Origin: JBEKJU01 sp050011095
Lineage (GTDB): Bacteria; Desulfobacterota; Syntrophorhabdia; Syntrophorhabdales; WCHB1-27
Assembly (NCBI GenBank): GCA_050011095.1
Contig: JBEKJU010000011.1
Span: 1-33,585, forward strand
DNA: 33,585 nt
Reading direction: 5' to 3'
Of this stretch, positions 1 through 8,323 are shown piece after piece. Each line of letters begins with the position of its first letter. Positions within the stretch are counted from its first letter, which is position 1. Below the pieces are notes generated by a model. It did not search any database and was not told the DNA's origin. It saw only the letters and a program-made list of their open reading frames with translations. The position numbers and the translations under genes were made by a program.

Positions 1-522
1 AGGATGCTCAGCAAACATGGCGGGAAGGACAAGTACAACGTGGAGCATATCGGCTACAATGCGCGCCTCGATACGCTCCAGGCCGCTATCCTCCTTGCAA
101 AACTGAAATATGTGGATGACTTCAACGTCCGCAGGAGGCATGTGGCCGAGGTCTACACAGAGGGCCTCCGTGGCTTGGGGGCCGTCGTTCCTCCGGATGC
201 CGGTGTGGGAATGGAACACGTATACCATCAGTACACGGTGAGGATCACCGGCGGGAAGAGGGACCGGATGAAGGACCACCTGGCCTCGGCCGGTATCGGC
301 TCAATGGTCTACTATCAGGTCCCCCTCCACGAAATGGCGACCTTCGATGGAAGGTGCAAGGTCGCAGGCAACCTCGGCGAGACCGCAGCCGCCGCCGGGG
401 AGGTCCTCAGCCTCCCCATGGAGCCCCTTCTCACGGAAGAAGAGATGGCCTACACCGTGTCCCGTATAAGAGACTTCCATGCCTCCGGGACTGTCCACGC
501 TGGGATGCAGACGGCCTTGTAG
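1..522 (+). CDS. DegT/DnrJ/EryC1/StrS-family aminotransferase, 5' truncated by window edge
   Basis: This is the C-terminal part of a PLP-dependent nucleotide-sugar aminotransferase; the frame is open from the window edge, so the start and the PLP lysine lie outside. The family signature IGYNARLDTLQAAIL is present near residues 17-31 of the visible part, as in enzymes that aminate UDP- or dTDP-ketosugars. The tail has the usual small domain, with YYQVPLHEM and then LSLPMEPLLTEEEM close to the end. It is the first visible gene of a polysaccharide cluster and would supply an amino sugar, which fits the several deacetylase and acyltransferase genes downstream. The exact sugar cannot be told from this fragment. 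Confidence 0.9.
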   Translation, partial: RMLSKHGGKDKYNVEHIGYNARLDTLQAAILLAKLKYVDDFNVRRRHVAEVYTEGLRGLGAVVPPDAGVGMEHVYHQYTVRITGGKRDRMKDHLASAGIGSMVYYQVPLHEMATFDGRCKVAGNLGETAAAAGEVLSLPMEPLLTEEEMAYTVSRIRDFHASGTVHAGMQTAL

Positions 523-586
523 GATGGGCTTCCGGTCACGGACGCGTCGCAATGAAAACCTTATCTTCGTTTTTCAGGAGAAGTAT

Positions 587-640
587 ATGCAGAGGATGAG
601 GGCCAACACGGATCGGGAACACAGCGGGGTGAATAGGTGA
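587..640 (+). other. 17-codon leader ORF coupled to the flippase start
   Basis: An ATG at 587 has a good Shine-Dalgarno sequence (AGGAG at 576-580, spacing 6) and opens a 17-codon frame. Its TGA at 638-640 overlaps the GTG start of the flippase gene (GTGA at 637-640). The flippase GTG itself has only a weak purine run upstream, so translational coupling through this leader is plausible. The peptide has no recognisable motif. That the leader is translated is inference. Confidence 0.4.
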
Positions 641-2181
641 AGGACGTCAATGCCAACGCGACCCGGGAGGCCCCGCCTCCCGGTCTTGCGGAGAGAACAG
701 TTTCCGATCTTTTCCTTTATTTTCCTACCATAGCCATTCAGGGCATGGTCGGGATCATCACGGCCTCTTTTCTCAGTAAGCTCTTCTCGCCCGGCGAATA
801 CGGCAACTTCATACTCGCCCATGGCATCTATCTCCTCCTGGGTCTGCTGGGGGGGTTGTGGATCGAAAGATCCGTCGTGCGGCTCTTGCCGGAATACAAG
901 GCAAAGGGCCGATATCTGGAACTCGCGTACACGATGATCGCGTCAGAGGGGCTCGTCGTCCTCGCCATGACTCTTATCTCCCTCGGCCTCCTCGTCGGCT
1001 TGAGGCACATGGTGAGCCCCGGACTCTTCCCCCTACTTGTCACGGCGGTGACCGGGGCGGCTTTTCTCAGTATCCTTACCCCTGTCGCTTCCGTCTATTG
1101 GGTTAAGGGCCGGTCAAGGGTGTACAGCACCCTCGCTCTGACCAGGGTCCTGGGGGGACTCGTGGCCGGCCTGCTTCTTGCGCTGCCCATGAGGCTGGGC
1201 ATGCTCGGTTTCCTGATCGGTCTCAATGTGCCGATCGTCATCATCCTGCTCGTCTTCGCCTGGCTCCACCATCACACCTTGCGGGCGCTCTTTGCGAAGT
1301 CCCGGTTCTCGCGGGCAATACTGAGAGATGTGCTGACTTACGGCCTGCCCTATCTGGCGATGCAGATCACCGCCATGGTTTTGAATTTTTCCGACCGGTA
1401 CTTCATACGGATTTATTCATCCGCCTCGGACGTGGGAATCTACAACATAGGATACACGGTCGCCTGGCAGGCAATGCAACTTGTGTTCCTGGTGCTCGCG
1501 ACGGTTGCCGACCCCGTGATCTACAGAAGCCTGGAGGAGCGTGGCCCCGCGATAGCAGTCTCGTACGTGGGCCGTATGCTCCGCTATTACACCCTGGCCG
1601 GGGTACCCTGCCTGATCGCGCTGTTCATGCTGAACAAGGAACTGGTCACCCTTGTGTCCACCGCACAGTACATCGACGCGTTCCCTGTGGTCGGTTATAT
1701 CGGCCTCGCCAGCCTGATCCATGGATACACTCAAATCATGGCGCGGATCTTTGCCTTCCGAAAGAAAACGGGTACCCTTTTCGCCTACTTCCTGTCCGGG
1801 TGCGTCCTCAATATCATTCTCAATATTATTTTCATACCCCTCTACGGTTTCATGGCCGCCGCCTGGTCGGCCCTCGCCTCCTACCTGGCGCTGTTTGCCA
1901 TCATGTATCGGGGCGCCTACCGGTTGTACCCCTTCGAGTTCGGGTGGAGCTACTTCCTCAAGACGTTTTCCGCCTCGGCCGGTATGGCCGTTATCCTTTA
2001 TTTCTGCAGGCATATCGCCCCTTCGGCGGTCGTGCGGACCGGCGTCTCGGTCATTGCCGGCCTGGTCAGCTACGGCGCCCTCATCCTCCTGTTCCGCGGC
2101 GTCAGCCTTTCGGAATTCGGGCTCCTTGCAAAACAGACAAAGAGCTACTTCTGTAGGGCCCCAAGAGGTGGAACTGCATGA
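637..2181 (+). CDS. Wzx-like lipopolysaccharide/exopolysaccharide flippase (MATE/MOP superfamily)
   Basis: This is a 514-residue polytopic membrane protein with about 12-14 hydrophobic segments spread along its length, the size and pattern of PST/Wzx flippases that move undecaprenyl-linked oligosaccharide units across the inner membrane. The N-terminal stretch near residues 15-55 (SDLFLYFPTIAIQGMVGI, then a segment with SPGEYGNF) matches the usual first helices and loop of Polysacc_synt proteins. The GTG start at 637 is preceded by an in-frame stop, so no longer form is possible. A short leader frame overlaps the start. The Wzy-like polymerase two genes downstream points to a Wzx/Wzy-dependent pathway. 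Substrate unknown. Confidence 0.9.
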   Translation: MKDVNANATREAPPPGLAERTVSDLFLYFPTIAIQGMVGIITASFLSKLFSPGEYGNFILAHGIYLLLGLLGGLWIERSVVRLLPEYKAKGRYLELAYTMIASEGLVVLAMTLISLGLLVGLRHMVSPGLFPLLVTAVTGAAFLSILTPVASVYWVKGRSRVYSTLALTRVLGGLVAGLLLALPMRLGMLGFLIGLNVPIVIILLVFAWLHHHTLRALFAKSRFSRAILRDVLTYGLPYLAMQITAMVLNFSDRYFIRIYSSASDVGIYNIGYTVAWQAMQLVFLVLATVADPVIYRSLEERGPAIAVSYVGRMLRYYTLAGVPCLIALFMLNKELVTLVSTAQYIDAFPVVGYIGLASLIHGYTQIMARIFAFRKKTGTLFAYFLSGCVLNIILNIIFIPLYGFMAAAWSALASYLALFAIMYRGAYRLYPFEFGWSYFLKTFSASAGMAVILYFCRHIAPSAVVRTGVSVIAGLVSYGALILLFRGVSLSEFGLLAKQTKSYFCRAPRGGTA

Positions 2182-2371
2182 TTACGGTTTTACCACGTCC
2201 GTCCACACGTTCCATCCGTACGGCATGTTCCTCTGGTACGAGAGGACCACCTTGACGAACTGCGAGCAGGCCGACAAAAAGGTCGTATTCCTTCCGATCC
2301 ACACGTCTGTCACGAAAGACAGCCTAAGGGCGCTCGCGGACTTTCTCGATCACTTGGAGCCAACGTGGTAG
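2168..2371 (+). pseudogene. Remnant: C-terminal tail of a second DegT-like aminotransferase
   Basis: Between the flippase and the FemAB-like gene, one frame reads through about 67 codons to a stop at 2369-2371. Its second half, with the core KKVVFLPIHTSVTKDSLRAL, has the pattern of the very end of DegT/StrS aminotransferases (hydrophobic, LPIH, then an acidic helix). Nothing upstream in this frame looks like an aminotransferase, since that DNA encodes the flippase. A GTG at 2168 could start a small protein, but a leftover tail of a deleted gene is more likely. This tail differs from the DegT gene at 1-522, which ends intact, so it comes from another paralogue. Confidence 0.5.
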
Positions 2372-2405
2372 CCCGGATCGATCCACAGGCAGAAAGGAGG
2401 CTATT

Positions 2406-3383
2406 TTGGAACTCAAACCGATGACCCACGATGACGATTCAAGAGCTGCCTGGAACACCTTTGTCGCATCCTCTCCGGCCGGCACGATCTTCCACAAGAC
2501 ATATTGGCTGGATGCGTGGGGTGGGAAGTACGATATCCTGGGCATATACGAAGGGAGCACGTTGATGGGGGGCTTTGCCGCCCCCTACCGGGCGTTCTCC
2601 TCCCAGAAGACCGTCGCAACACCCTCTTTTGCCCCTTATTCCGGCCTGATATACAGAGAAGCCGACGGAAAGACGGTGACGAGGACATCCAAGGAGAAAG
2701 ACGTCTCGGCAACCCTCGCCGCTTCCCTCAAGAAGTACTACCGGTGGGGGACGGTCTCTTTTCACCACGCGGTCACCGACCTGCAGCCGTTCATCTGGGA
2801 CGGCTTCGATGTCTACATAGGTTACACGTATATCCTCGACATCTCGGATCTCGACAAGACCCTCAGGAACATGAGCAGGCAAAGAACCCAGAACATAAAG
2901 AAGGCCGCGTCTTCCGGCCTGAAAGTCAAGACAAGCGCCACTTTCGACGAGATAGTCCCCCTCATAAAGGAGACGTACAAGACGCAGGGGATAGACTTTC
3001 CCGAAAGTCTGGTGCGGCGCTACGAGAAAGAATTGAGCAAGCGGAATACCTGCCGGAGCTTCCTTTGCACGGACAACGCCGATAATCCCCTCGCCGCATA
3101 TTTCCTGGTCTGGGACGAGAAGCGCGCCTATACGCTCCTCGCCGGCCACTACCCGGAAAAGGGCAACGCCTTTGCCGGGCCCTTCTGCTTCTGGGAGGCC
3201 GTGAAGTTCGCCTCATGCGAACTGGGCTTAAAGGAACTGGACCATGCGGGGTCCATGATACCGCGCGTTGAAAGATTCGTGAGGGACTTCGGCGGCAGGA
3301 TAACGCCGTACTACGGAGTCAGATGGGGCAACGGGCTGGGACTGATGACCCGTGTCTACAAGTTATTAAGAAGGTGTTTATAG
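2406..3383 (+). CDS. FemAB-like / GNAT-fold acyltransferase (BioF2-like, Acetyltransf_6 type)
   Basis: This 325-residue soluble protein starts at TTG 2406 behind a strong AGGAGG (2395-2400). The region around residues 150-175, with RNMSRQRTQNIKKAASSGLKV-type basic helix, is the hallmark of FemAB-like proteins often encoded in exopolysaccharide and PEP-CTERM-linked loci. The second half (LLAGHYPEKGNAFAGPFCFW, then LKELDHAGSMIPRVERF) matches the second GNAT-like domain, where substrate binds. The family transfers acyl or aminoacyl groups to amines; here the acceptor is probably an amino sugar of the polymer. The 3' end lies only 2 nt before the polymerase start. A second, diverged member lies at 8324. 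Confidence 0.82.
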   Translation: MELKPMTHDDDSRAAWNTFVASSPAGTIFHKTYWLDAWGGKYDILGIYEGSTLMGGFAAPYRAFSSQKTVATPSFAPYSGLIYREADGKTVTRTSKEKDVSATLAASLKKYYRWGTVSFHHAVTDLQPFIWDGFDVYIGYTYILDISDLDKTLRNMSRQRTQNIKKAASSGLKVKTSATFDEIVPLIKETYKTQGIDFPESLVRRYEKELSKRNTCRSFLCTDNADNPLAAYFLVWDEKRAYTLLAGHYPEKGNAFAGPFCFWEAVKFASCELGLKELDHAGSMIPRVERFVRDFGGRITPYYGVRWGNGLGLMTRVYKLLRRCL

Positions 3384-3385
3384 AA

Positions 3386-4735
3386 ATGAAGGCTATAAGC
3401 TATCCTCTGCAAAGGGAAAGTGCGTCGCCCAGGCGGTTCCTCCTTATGCTGCTTCCCTTCGGCCTTCTGTTCTTCCTCCTCGGCTTTAAGGTTGAAGGCC
3501 TCGCGATCTTCGCCCTTCTTCTTTTGGGCTTTCCGGAAATCGCGTTCGCCTGCTTCTCCTTCGCGGGGCTCTTCAAGGCCGATCCCCGGCTGCCCCAATT
3601 TCCCGTTGACCTCACACTCCTTTTCGGCATGCTGACCGTTATGGGTCTGGTCCTCTGCCATGTGTCAAAGGGGGCGGAGGGCGTGATCGAGCCCCTCAAG
3701 AAGGGCCGGGGCCTGTTTTTCGGTTACCTTCTGGTGACGTTGGTCCTGTTTGTCGGCGTCGTCTATACACCGTCCCCGGCTTACGGACTCGACAAGGTGC
3801 TCCGGTTCGCCACGATCACGGCCTTAGGTTGTTTCGCGCCCTTGCTGCTATTTCAGAATGTGCGCAGCATCAACCTCTTTTTTTACGCCGTTTTGGCCAT
3901 TGCGTCCGCAGCCTGCATTCAGTCCTTTGTCACCGATCCGGTCGGCAAGGATCCTTGGCAATACGCGTCGGCCTTCGGAGCGGAATATCTCGCCGTTGGC
4001 AGGGCAGCAGGTTTTGCGGCGATCGCGGCGATCGCACTCATGTTTTCGTTCCCCGGGCGTCTCTCCAGGTTTGTCCTCCTCGTGCCCGTCTTCGGCCTCA
4101 ACATGTACGGCCTTTTTTTCTCCGCGGCCCGCGGCCCGTTTGTCGCCTTTTCATCCGCCCTCGTGCTCCCCTGGCTTTACCAACTCTTAACAGCGAGACG
4201 CAAGGCGAGGGCAATGGTCGCCACCGCCTCGGTCGCCCTCTTCTTCGTACTGTTCTTCTCCGTCTTTCACAACCACTTTTACATGTTCTCCGCGAGAATG
4301 GATGGCCTATCCGATGCGAAATCGACGAGGGAGGCCCTCCTGGACCTCTCCATGGAATCCGTTCGATCGTCCTTTTCCACCGCCCTGATCGGGGTCGGGA
4401 CAGGGGGCTTCCGGAGACTTGCGGGTTACGGAGACGACCAGCTGGGCAAGGTCGATGTGTACACGCATAACGTTTTCGCCGAGTACCTGTGCGAGAACGG
4501 GATGGTGGGCCTGTCCGCCTTCCTCGTGCTCCTCTTCATCGTGGCGAAAAAGGCGCTATCCCTTCTCGGGGACCATGGCAGAGATAGCCCCTGGATCGTC
4601 TGGATATGCTCCCTCGTCCTGTTTACCCTCATCAACGCGTTGTTCTCGGGTGACTCCAATGGCAACCGCGAACTCTTCACCTGTTTCGGCATCGTCTATG
4701 CGATTGATAATATCTCTCGACAGCAGACTGCCTGA
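3386..4735 (+). CDS. Wzy/O-antigen-ligase-like membrane polymerase
   Basis: This protein of about 449 residues has many hydrophobic segments (around residues 15-60, 75-100, 120-140, 150-175, 205-270 and 385-430). The large periplasmic loop carries the Wzy_C/O-antigen ligase signature GVGTGGF, then THNVFAEYLCENGMVGL, including the conserved His and Glu-x-Gly. Such enzymes polymerise or ligate undecaprenyl-linked glycans on the periplasmic face. I chose ATG 3386 because it directly follows the FemAB-like stop and has an AAGGTG-like ribosome site. An upstream in-frame ATG at 3323 would overlap the previous gene by 60 nt. Ligase and polymerase cannot be separated by sequence alone. Confidence 0.87.
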   Translation: MKAISYPLQRESASPRRFLLMLLPFGLLFFLLGFKVEGLAIFALLLLGFPEIAFACFSFAGLFKADPRLPQFPVDLTLLFGMLTVMGLVLCHVSKGAEGVIEPLKKGRGLFFGYLLVTLVLFVGVVYTPSPAYGLDKVLRFATITALGCFAPLLLFQNVRSINLFFYAVLAIASAACIQSFVTDPVGKDPWQYASAFGAEYLAVGRAAGFAAIAAIALMFSFPGRLSRFVLLVPVFGLNMYGLFFSAARGPFVAFSSALVLPWLYQLLTARRKARAMVATASVALFFVLFFSVFHNHFYMFSARMDGLSDAKSTREALLDLSMESVRSSFSTALIGVGTGGFRRLAGYGDDQLGKVDVYTHNVFAEYLCENGMVGLSAFLVLLFIVAKKALSLLGDHGRDSPWIVWICSLVLFTLINALFSGDSNGNRELFTCFGIVYAIDNISRQQTA

Positions 4736-6188
4736 CGGAAAGCTCGCCCGGGCGGCGTACACCTGGGAGCTTATCGCCCGATCCCTGGGGATATCGGCCG
4801 AGGTCACGGATCAGGAGAATGGGGGCCGACGTAACGGCGATCATGTCTTCAGGATCCGTCACGGGATCGGAGACCCGTCCCCGCGCCGGGACTGGGACCT
4901 TTTCGTGCCCTATGAGGAGATAGACGGTTCTATCAGGGTGAAATATCCGTCCGGTCCGCCCCTCGCTGATGGGGGGAGGTGCGAACCGGGGTCGCTATTA
5001 GAGGACGGCCGCGCCGGTTTCGACGTGGCGAGCCTCATCTTTCACCTCGTGTCGGGTATGGAGGAGCTTGTCTCGGGGAGGGTCGACGACCTGGGCAGGC
5101 ACATAACCGCCGGGACGTTCTTCCATGAGCATGCGCTCTACGGGAGGCCCCTCGTGGATATGTATATCGGGCTGATCGGGGAGGCGATACGGCGAACGCT
5201 GCCCGCGGCTGGCTTCGAACGGCCTCGCGGCTTTGCCGTGGCCCTGTCCCACGACGTCGATTCACTGACGCGTTTTTCACTGACAAACGCGTCGAACAAT
5301 CTCCTCAGCGCGGTTCACGCGCGAGGGGCGAGGACGAGGACGAGATCCGGCCTTGCTGCCGCCCTCTCCCTTGCCGCCGCCCCGCTGAAATACCTCGCGC
5401 GGCCCGCGGAGACCGCCTTCTTTGACCGGTTATGCTCGTGCGAGGAAAGGTATGGGGCTAGATCGACGTTCCTCCTTCTTCCCCCGAGGAGAAGACCGAC
5501 AAATCCATTGGATAGCCCCTACTCATATCGGGAGATGATGCGCTACGGGAATCGATGGCACAGCTTTGCCAAGATCGTGGGCGAGCTCCAGAGGGCAGGG
5601 TGGGAGATGGGGCTGCACGCGGGGGTGGACAGCTATCGTGACGAGGACGTCCTGATGACGCAGAAGCGGTCTGTCGAGGAGGTCACAAAGAGAGACATAA
5701 GAAGCGTGCGGCAGCATCGCCTTCGTTTTCATATCCCCGACACGTGGGAAGCCCAGGAACGGGCGGGGATCGCGAACGATTCCACCTGCGGCTTCAACCT
5801 CGGCCTCGGATTCCGCGCCCTCATCGCGCACCCCTACAGACCCTTCAGCCTGAAACATAACCGGCCGCTCGGTATTCTGGAGTTGCCCCTTGTCATACAG
5901 GATAAAGGGATCCTTCGCTTGGGGTGGTCACACGAGGAGCGCGTCCGTGAATCTGTAAAGGTGCTCGACGAAGTCAAGAAATGGGGGGGAGCGGCCGCCA
6001 TTCTATGGCACTCGGATTCGGTCAACGACAGGCGCTACCCGGCGCTTTTGCAGACATACGAAGAGATTATCGATTGGGCGATCTCCCAGGGGGCATTCGT
6101 CGGCTCGATGAGCGAGGTTGAGGACTGGTGGAGGCGCAGGCAGCAACAGGTGGAGGTAACCTGTCGGACCCGGCTTGCAGGCCCATGA
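4698..6188 (+). CDS. DUF7033-type polysaccharide deacetylase-like protein
   Basis: The protein has about 496 residues. The N-terminal 175 residues form an alpha/beta region, and the C-terminal part is a NodB-like fold starting with ALSHDVDSLTRF (His185, Asp186, Asp188), then GLHAGVDSY around residue 310 and RQHRLRFHIPDTW near 335. This architecture is known for bacterial 'DUF7033 plus polysaccharide deacetylase' proteins in capsule and exopolysaccharide loci, presumably removing acetyl groups from amino sugars. The likely start, ATG 4698, overlaps the polymerase gene by 38 nt; the longer open frame upstream is a shadow of the polymerase. No signal peptide is evident, so activity may be cytoplasmic, which is unusual for polymer deacetylases. 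Confidence 0.82.
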   Translation: MRLIISLDSRLPDGKLARAAYTWELIARSLGISAEVTDQENGGRRNGDHVFRIRHGIGDPSPRRDWDLFVPYEEIDGSIRVKYPSGPPLADGGRCEPGSLLEDGRAGFDVASLIFHLVSGMEELVSGRVDDLGRHITAGTFFHEHALYGRPLVDMYIGLIGEAIRRTLPAAGFERPRGFAVALSHDVDSLTRFSLTNASNNLLSAVHARGARTRTRSGLAAALSLAAAPLKYLARPAETAFFDRLCSCEERYGARSTFLLLPPRRRPTNPLDSPYSYREMMRYGNRWHSFAKIVGELQRAGWEMGLHAGVDSYRDEDVLMTQKRSVEEVTKRDIRSVRQHRLRFHIPDTWEAQERAGIANDSTCGFNLGLGFRALIAHPYRPFSLKHNRPLGILELPLVIQDKGILRLGWSHEERVRESVKVLDEVKKWGGAAAILWHSDSVNDRRYPALLQTYEEIIDWAISQGAFVGSMSEVEDWWRRRQQQVEVTCRTRLAGP

Positions 6189-6229
6189 AGCTATCGGAGG
6201 GCTGATTAGCCCTTTGGGAGGTTGACTAT

Positions 6230-7108
6230 ATGGAAACAGCTCGACAGAGAAGACTGATCATCAACGGGGATGGGTTTGGTTTTACTTACGGCATCAATCT
6301 CGCCCTCTTCGAGGCCGCCGCTGCTTCGGCCATCACGAGCGTCAGCGTCAACAGCAATTTTCAGGCGGCAAACCAGACCCCCCTGTTTCAGGCGACTTTT
6401 CCGCACATATCCATCGGCGTCCATCTCAATCCCGTCGTAGGGAAGCCCATTTCCCTTCCCCGGGAGGTTCCAAGCCTGCTCAATCCCGAGGGCGAGTTCT
6501 GGGGGCGGCAGTTCCTGCCCAGGCTGCGACGGGGGTACATCAGGAAGGATGAGCTGGTCGTCGAGCTGACCAGGCAGGTCGAGAAGGTCCTCCGGATGGG
6601 TGTGCCCGTCACTCACCTTGACAGCCACCAGAACAGCCACCTCCACCCCTGTTTCTTTTCGACGTTCGTGAAGATCGCAAAGGAGACGGGGGTGAGTAAG
6701 ATCCGTGCGCCGCGGCACCGCATCGACCTTGAATGTGAGAGGCCGATACCCCGCGCGGCGCTTCACTATTCGACCCATCCCCAGACCGCGATGACGCATT
6801 TCTACACGCTCTGCCTCGCCCGCATCGCCCGCAGGAGCGGACTGAAGATGGCCGACCGTCTCGTATCGGTGGGTCACGGAAACGGGGGGACAAAGGCCGA
6901 CGCCGGGGTCTGGTGTCTGATCGCGAAGAACCTCCCCACCGGGACGAGCGAGATCTATTGTCACCCCGGGCACCCTGACGACGCGCTCCGCCGCCACGCC
7001 GTATACGTGGAGGAGCGCCGGAGGGAGCGCTCGATCCTGCTGTCGCCCGGTTTTCCCGAAATATGGGCCAGGAGCAAAATTGACCTCATCAGCTTCCACC
7101 AGTTGTAA
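6230..7108 (+). CDS. ChbG/YdjC-family carbohydrate deacetylase (copy 1)
   Basis: This 292-residue protein belongs to the ChbG/HpnK (YdjC) family of metal-dependent deacetylases acting on N-acetylated sugars. Visible motifs are INGDGFG at residues 11-17, GVHLNPVVGKP with His65, and THLDSHQNSHLHP with Asp131, His133 and His137. The family usually has consecutive Asp residues (ADDFG); here the second Asp is Gly15, and the central His of DSHQHVH is Asn135. The start is ATG 6230 behind GGGAGG. It lies 41 nt after the DUF7033 deacetylase and overlaps or abuts the glycosyltransferase gene. A paralogue lies at 9400 with the same Asp-to-Gly change. Confidence 0.88.
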   Translation: METARQRRLIINGDGFGFTYGINLALFEAAAASAITSVSVNSNFQAANQTPLFQATFPHISIGVHLNPVVGKPISLPREVPSLLNPEGEFWGRQFLPRLRRGYIRKDELVVELTRQVEKVLRMGVPVTHLDSHQNSHLHPCFFSTFVKIAKETGVSKIRAPRHRIDLECERPIPRAALHYSTHPQTAMTHFYTLCLARIARRSGLKMADRLVSVGHGNGGTKADAGVWCLIAKNLPTGTSEIYCHPGHPDDALRRHAVYVEERRRERSILLSPGFPEIWARSKIDLISFHQL

Positions 7109-7109
7109 G

Positions 7110-8270
7110 ATGCTGCAGGGCATCACGGTAGTCTTCATGACGACAGGTCACACGGCCAGGGACCACCGCATCTATGACAAGCAGGCGCGGAGCGCCAAGG
7201 CCATGGGGGCCGAGGTGACCGTGGTCGGCCCCGATCCCGATCCGCCGGGAAACGAAAACGGCATACGCATCATCAGGACGCCGAATGCCGGGGGCCTTCT
7301 TCACCGCTATCTCTTCCAACCATGGATCGCGCAAGCGTACGCGTCGAAAACCAAACCTGACATCGTTCATATCCATGACCTGGAGCTACTTCAGGTTGTT
7401 CCCCTCCTCCGGCTGCGATGGCGGAAGGTGAAGGTCGTCTACGACGTCCACGAAGACTTCGCGGGGCTCGTGAGCATCAGAAGCTATATCCCCCCGGCGT
7501 GCAAGCCCTTCGTAAAGGCCGTCGTGCACCGGTTTGAGGACCTCTTCGCGAGGCCCGTGAGCGGGATCTCGGCCGTCACGCAGCCCCTTGCGGACCATTT
7601 CAGCCATGCGCGGAAAACGGCCCTCTACAACTTCCCCTCCCTCGATTTCTACAGGGCGGCATCGGAGGCCTTCAAACCGCCTCGGGATCGGACCTACGAT
7701 CTTCTCCATTTCGGCGCCCTCTCACACCCTCGGGCCTCTTTCCTGGCGGAAACGCTCCACATCCTTCATGCGAGAAGGCCGCATATCCGGACCTGCATCG
7801 CCGGTCTTCATCCGGAAACCCATCGTTTCGTGAAGCCCCTCGTCCCCGCGCAGACCGATCTAATGGGGTCCATACCATATGACCGGGTACCGGCGGTGCT
7901 CTCCGATTCGCGGATAGGCCTCGACGTTCATCCTTTCCCCACGGAAAACCTGAAGGTGGCCGTTCCGGTGAAGGTCTTCGAGTACATGGCCTGCCGCTGC
8001 GCGGTCGTCACCTCGACGATGCCGGTGCTGGACCGGCTCTTCTCCATGGCCGACGTCGCCGGCGCCGGCATCGCCTCCATCTCGGGCGGAACCCCGGACA
8101 CCTTTGCGGACGCCGTGATCGCCATGCTGGACCGCATGGAGGCGGGGGATGACCCCGGCCAAAGGCTCCGAACGATCGCCCTGGAGCACTATGTCTGGGA
8201 AAAAGAGGCCTCGAAACTCGGCCGGTTCTACCTCGACCTGACCGGTCGGACCGCAGCCCCGTCCGGATGA
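7110..8270 (+). CDS. GT4-type glycosyltransferase
   Basis: The protein has about 386 residues. The N-terminus (TVVFMTTGHTARDHRIYDKQ) is the typical GT-B start 'T.GH...DHRI..K.A', followed by VTVVGPDPDPPG and then DIVHIHDLELLQ near residues 84-95. The C-terminal half has the donor-binding region VPVKVFEYMACRCAVVTS, with the E-Y-M-A-C pattern of GT4 enzymes. It would add one sugar to the lipid-linked repeat unit in the cytoplasm. ATG 7110 matches the family's usual first residues; a TTG at 7080 with AGGAG just upstream would add 10 residues and overlap the previous gene by 29 nt, and may be the true start. Donor and acceptor are unknown. Confidence 0.85.
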   Translation: MLQGITVVFMTTGHTARDHRIYDKQARSAKAMGAEVTVVGPDPDPPGNENGIRIIRTPNAGGLLHRYLFQPWIAQAYASKTKPDIVHIHDLELLQVVPLLRLRWRKVKVVYDVHEDFAGLVSIRSYIPPACKPFVKAVVHRFEDLFARPVSGISAVTQPLADHFSHARKTALYNFPSLDFYRAASEAFKPPRDRTYDLLHFGALSHPRASFLAETLHILHARRPHIRTCIAGLHPETHRFVKPLVPAQTDLMGSIPYDRVPAVLSDSRIGLDVHPFPTENLKVAVPVKVFEYMACRCAVVTSTMPVLDRLFSMADVAGAGIASISGGTPDTFADAVIAMLDRMEAGDDPGQRLRTIALEHYVWEKEASKLGRFYLDLTGRTAAPSG

Positions 8271-8323
8271 TCGGTCCGGCCGACCAGGTCGCGGGCTCGT
8301 CACACACAGGAAGGAGCGAAACG

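Noticed and set aside
4419..4697. Upstream extension of the DUF7033 deacetylase
   Set aside because: The extra residues overlap the polymerase coding sequence in a shifted frame and do not resemble the family's start.
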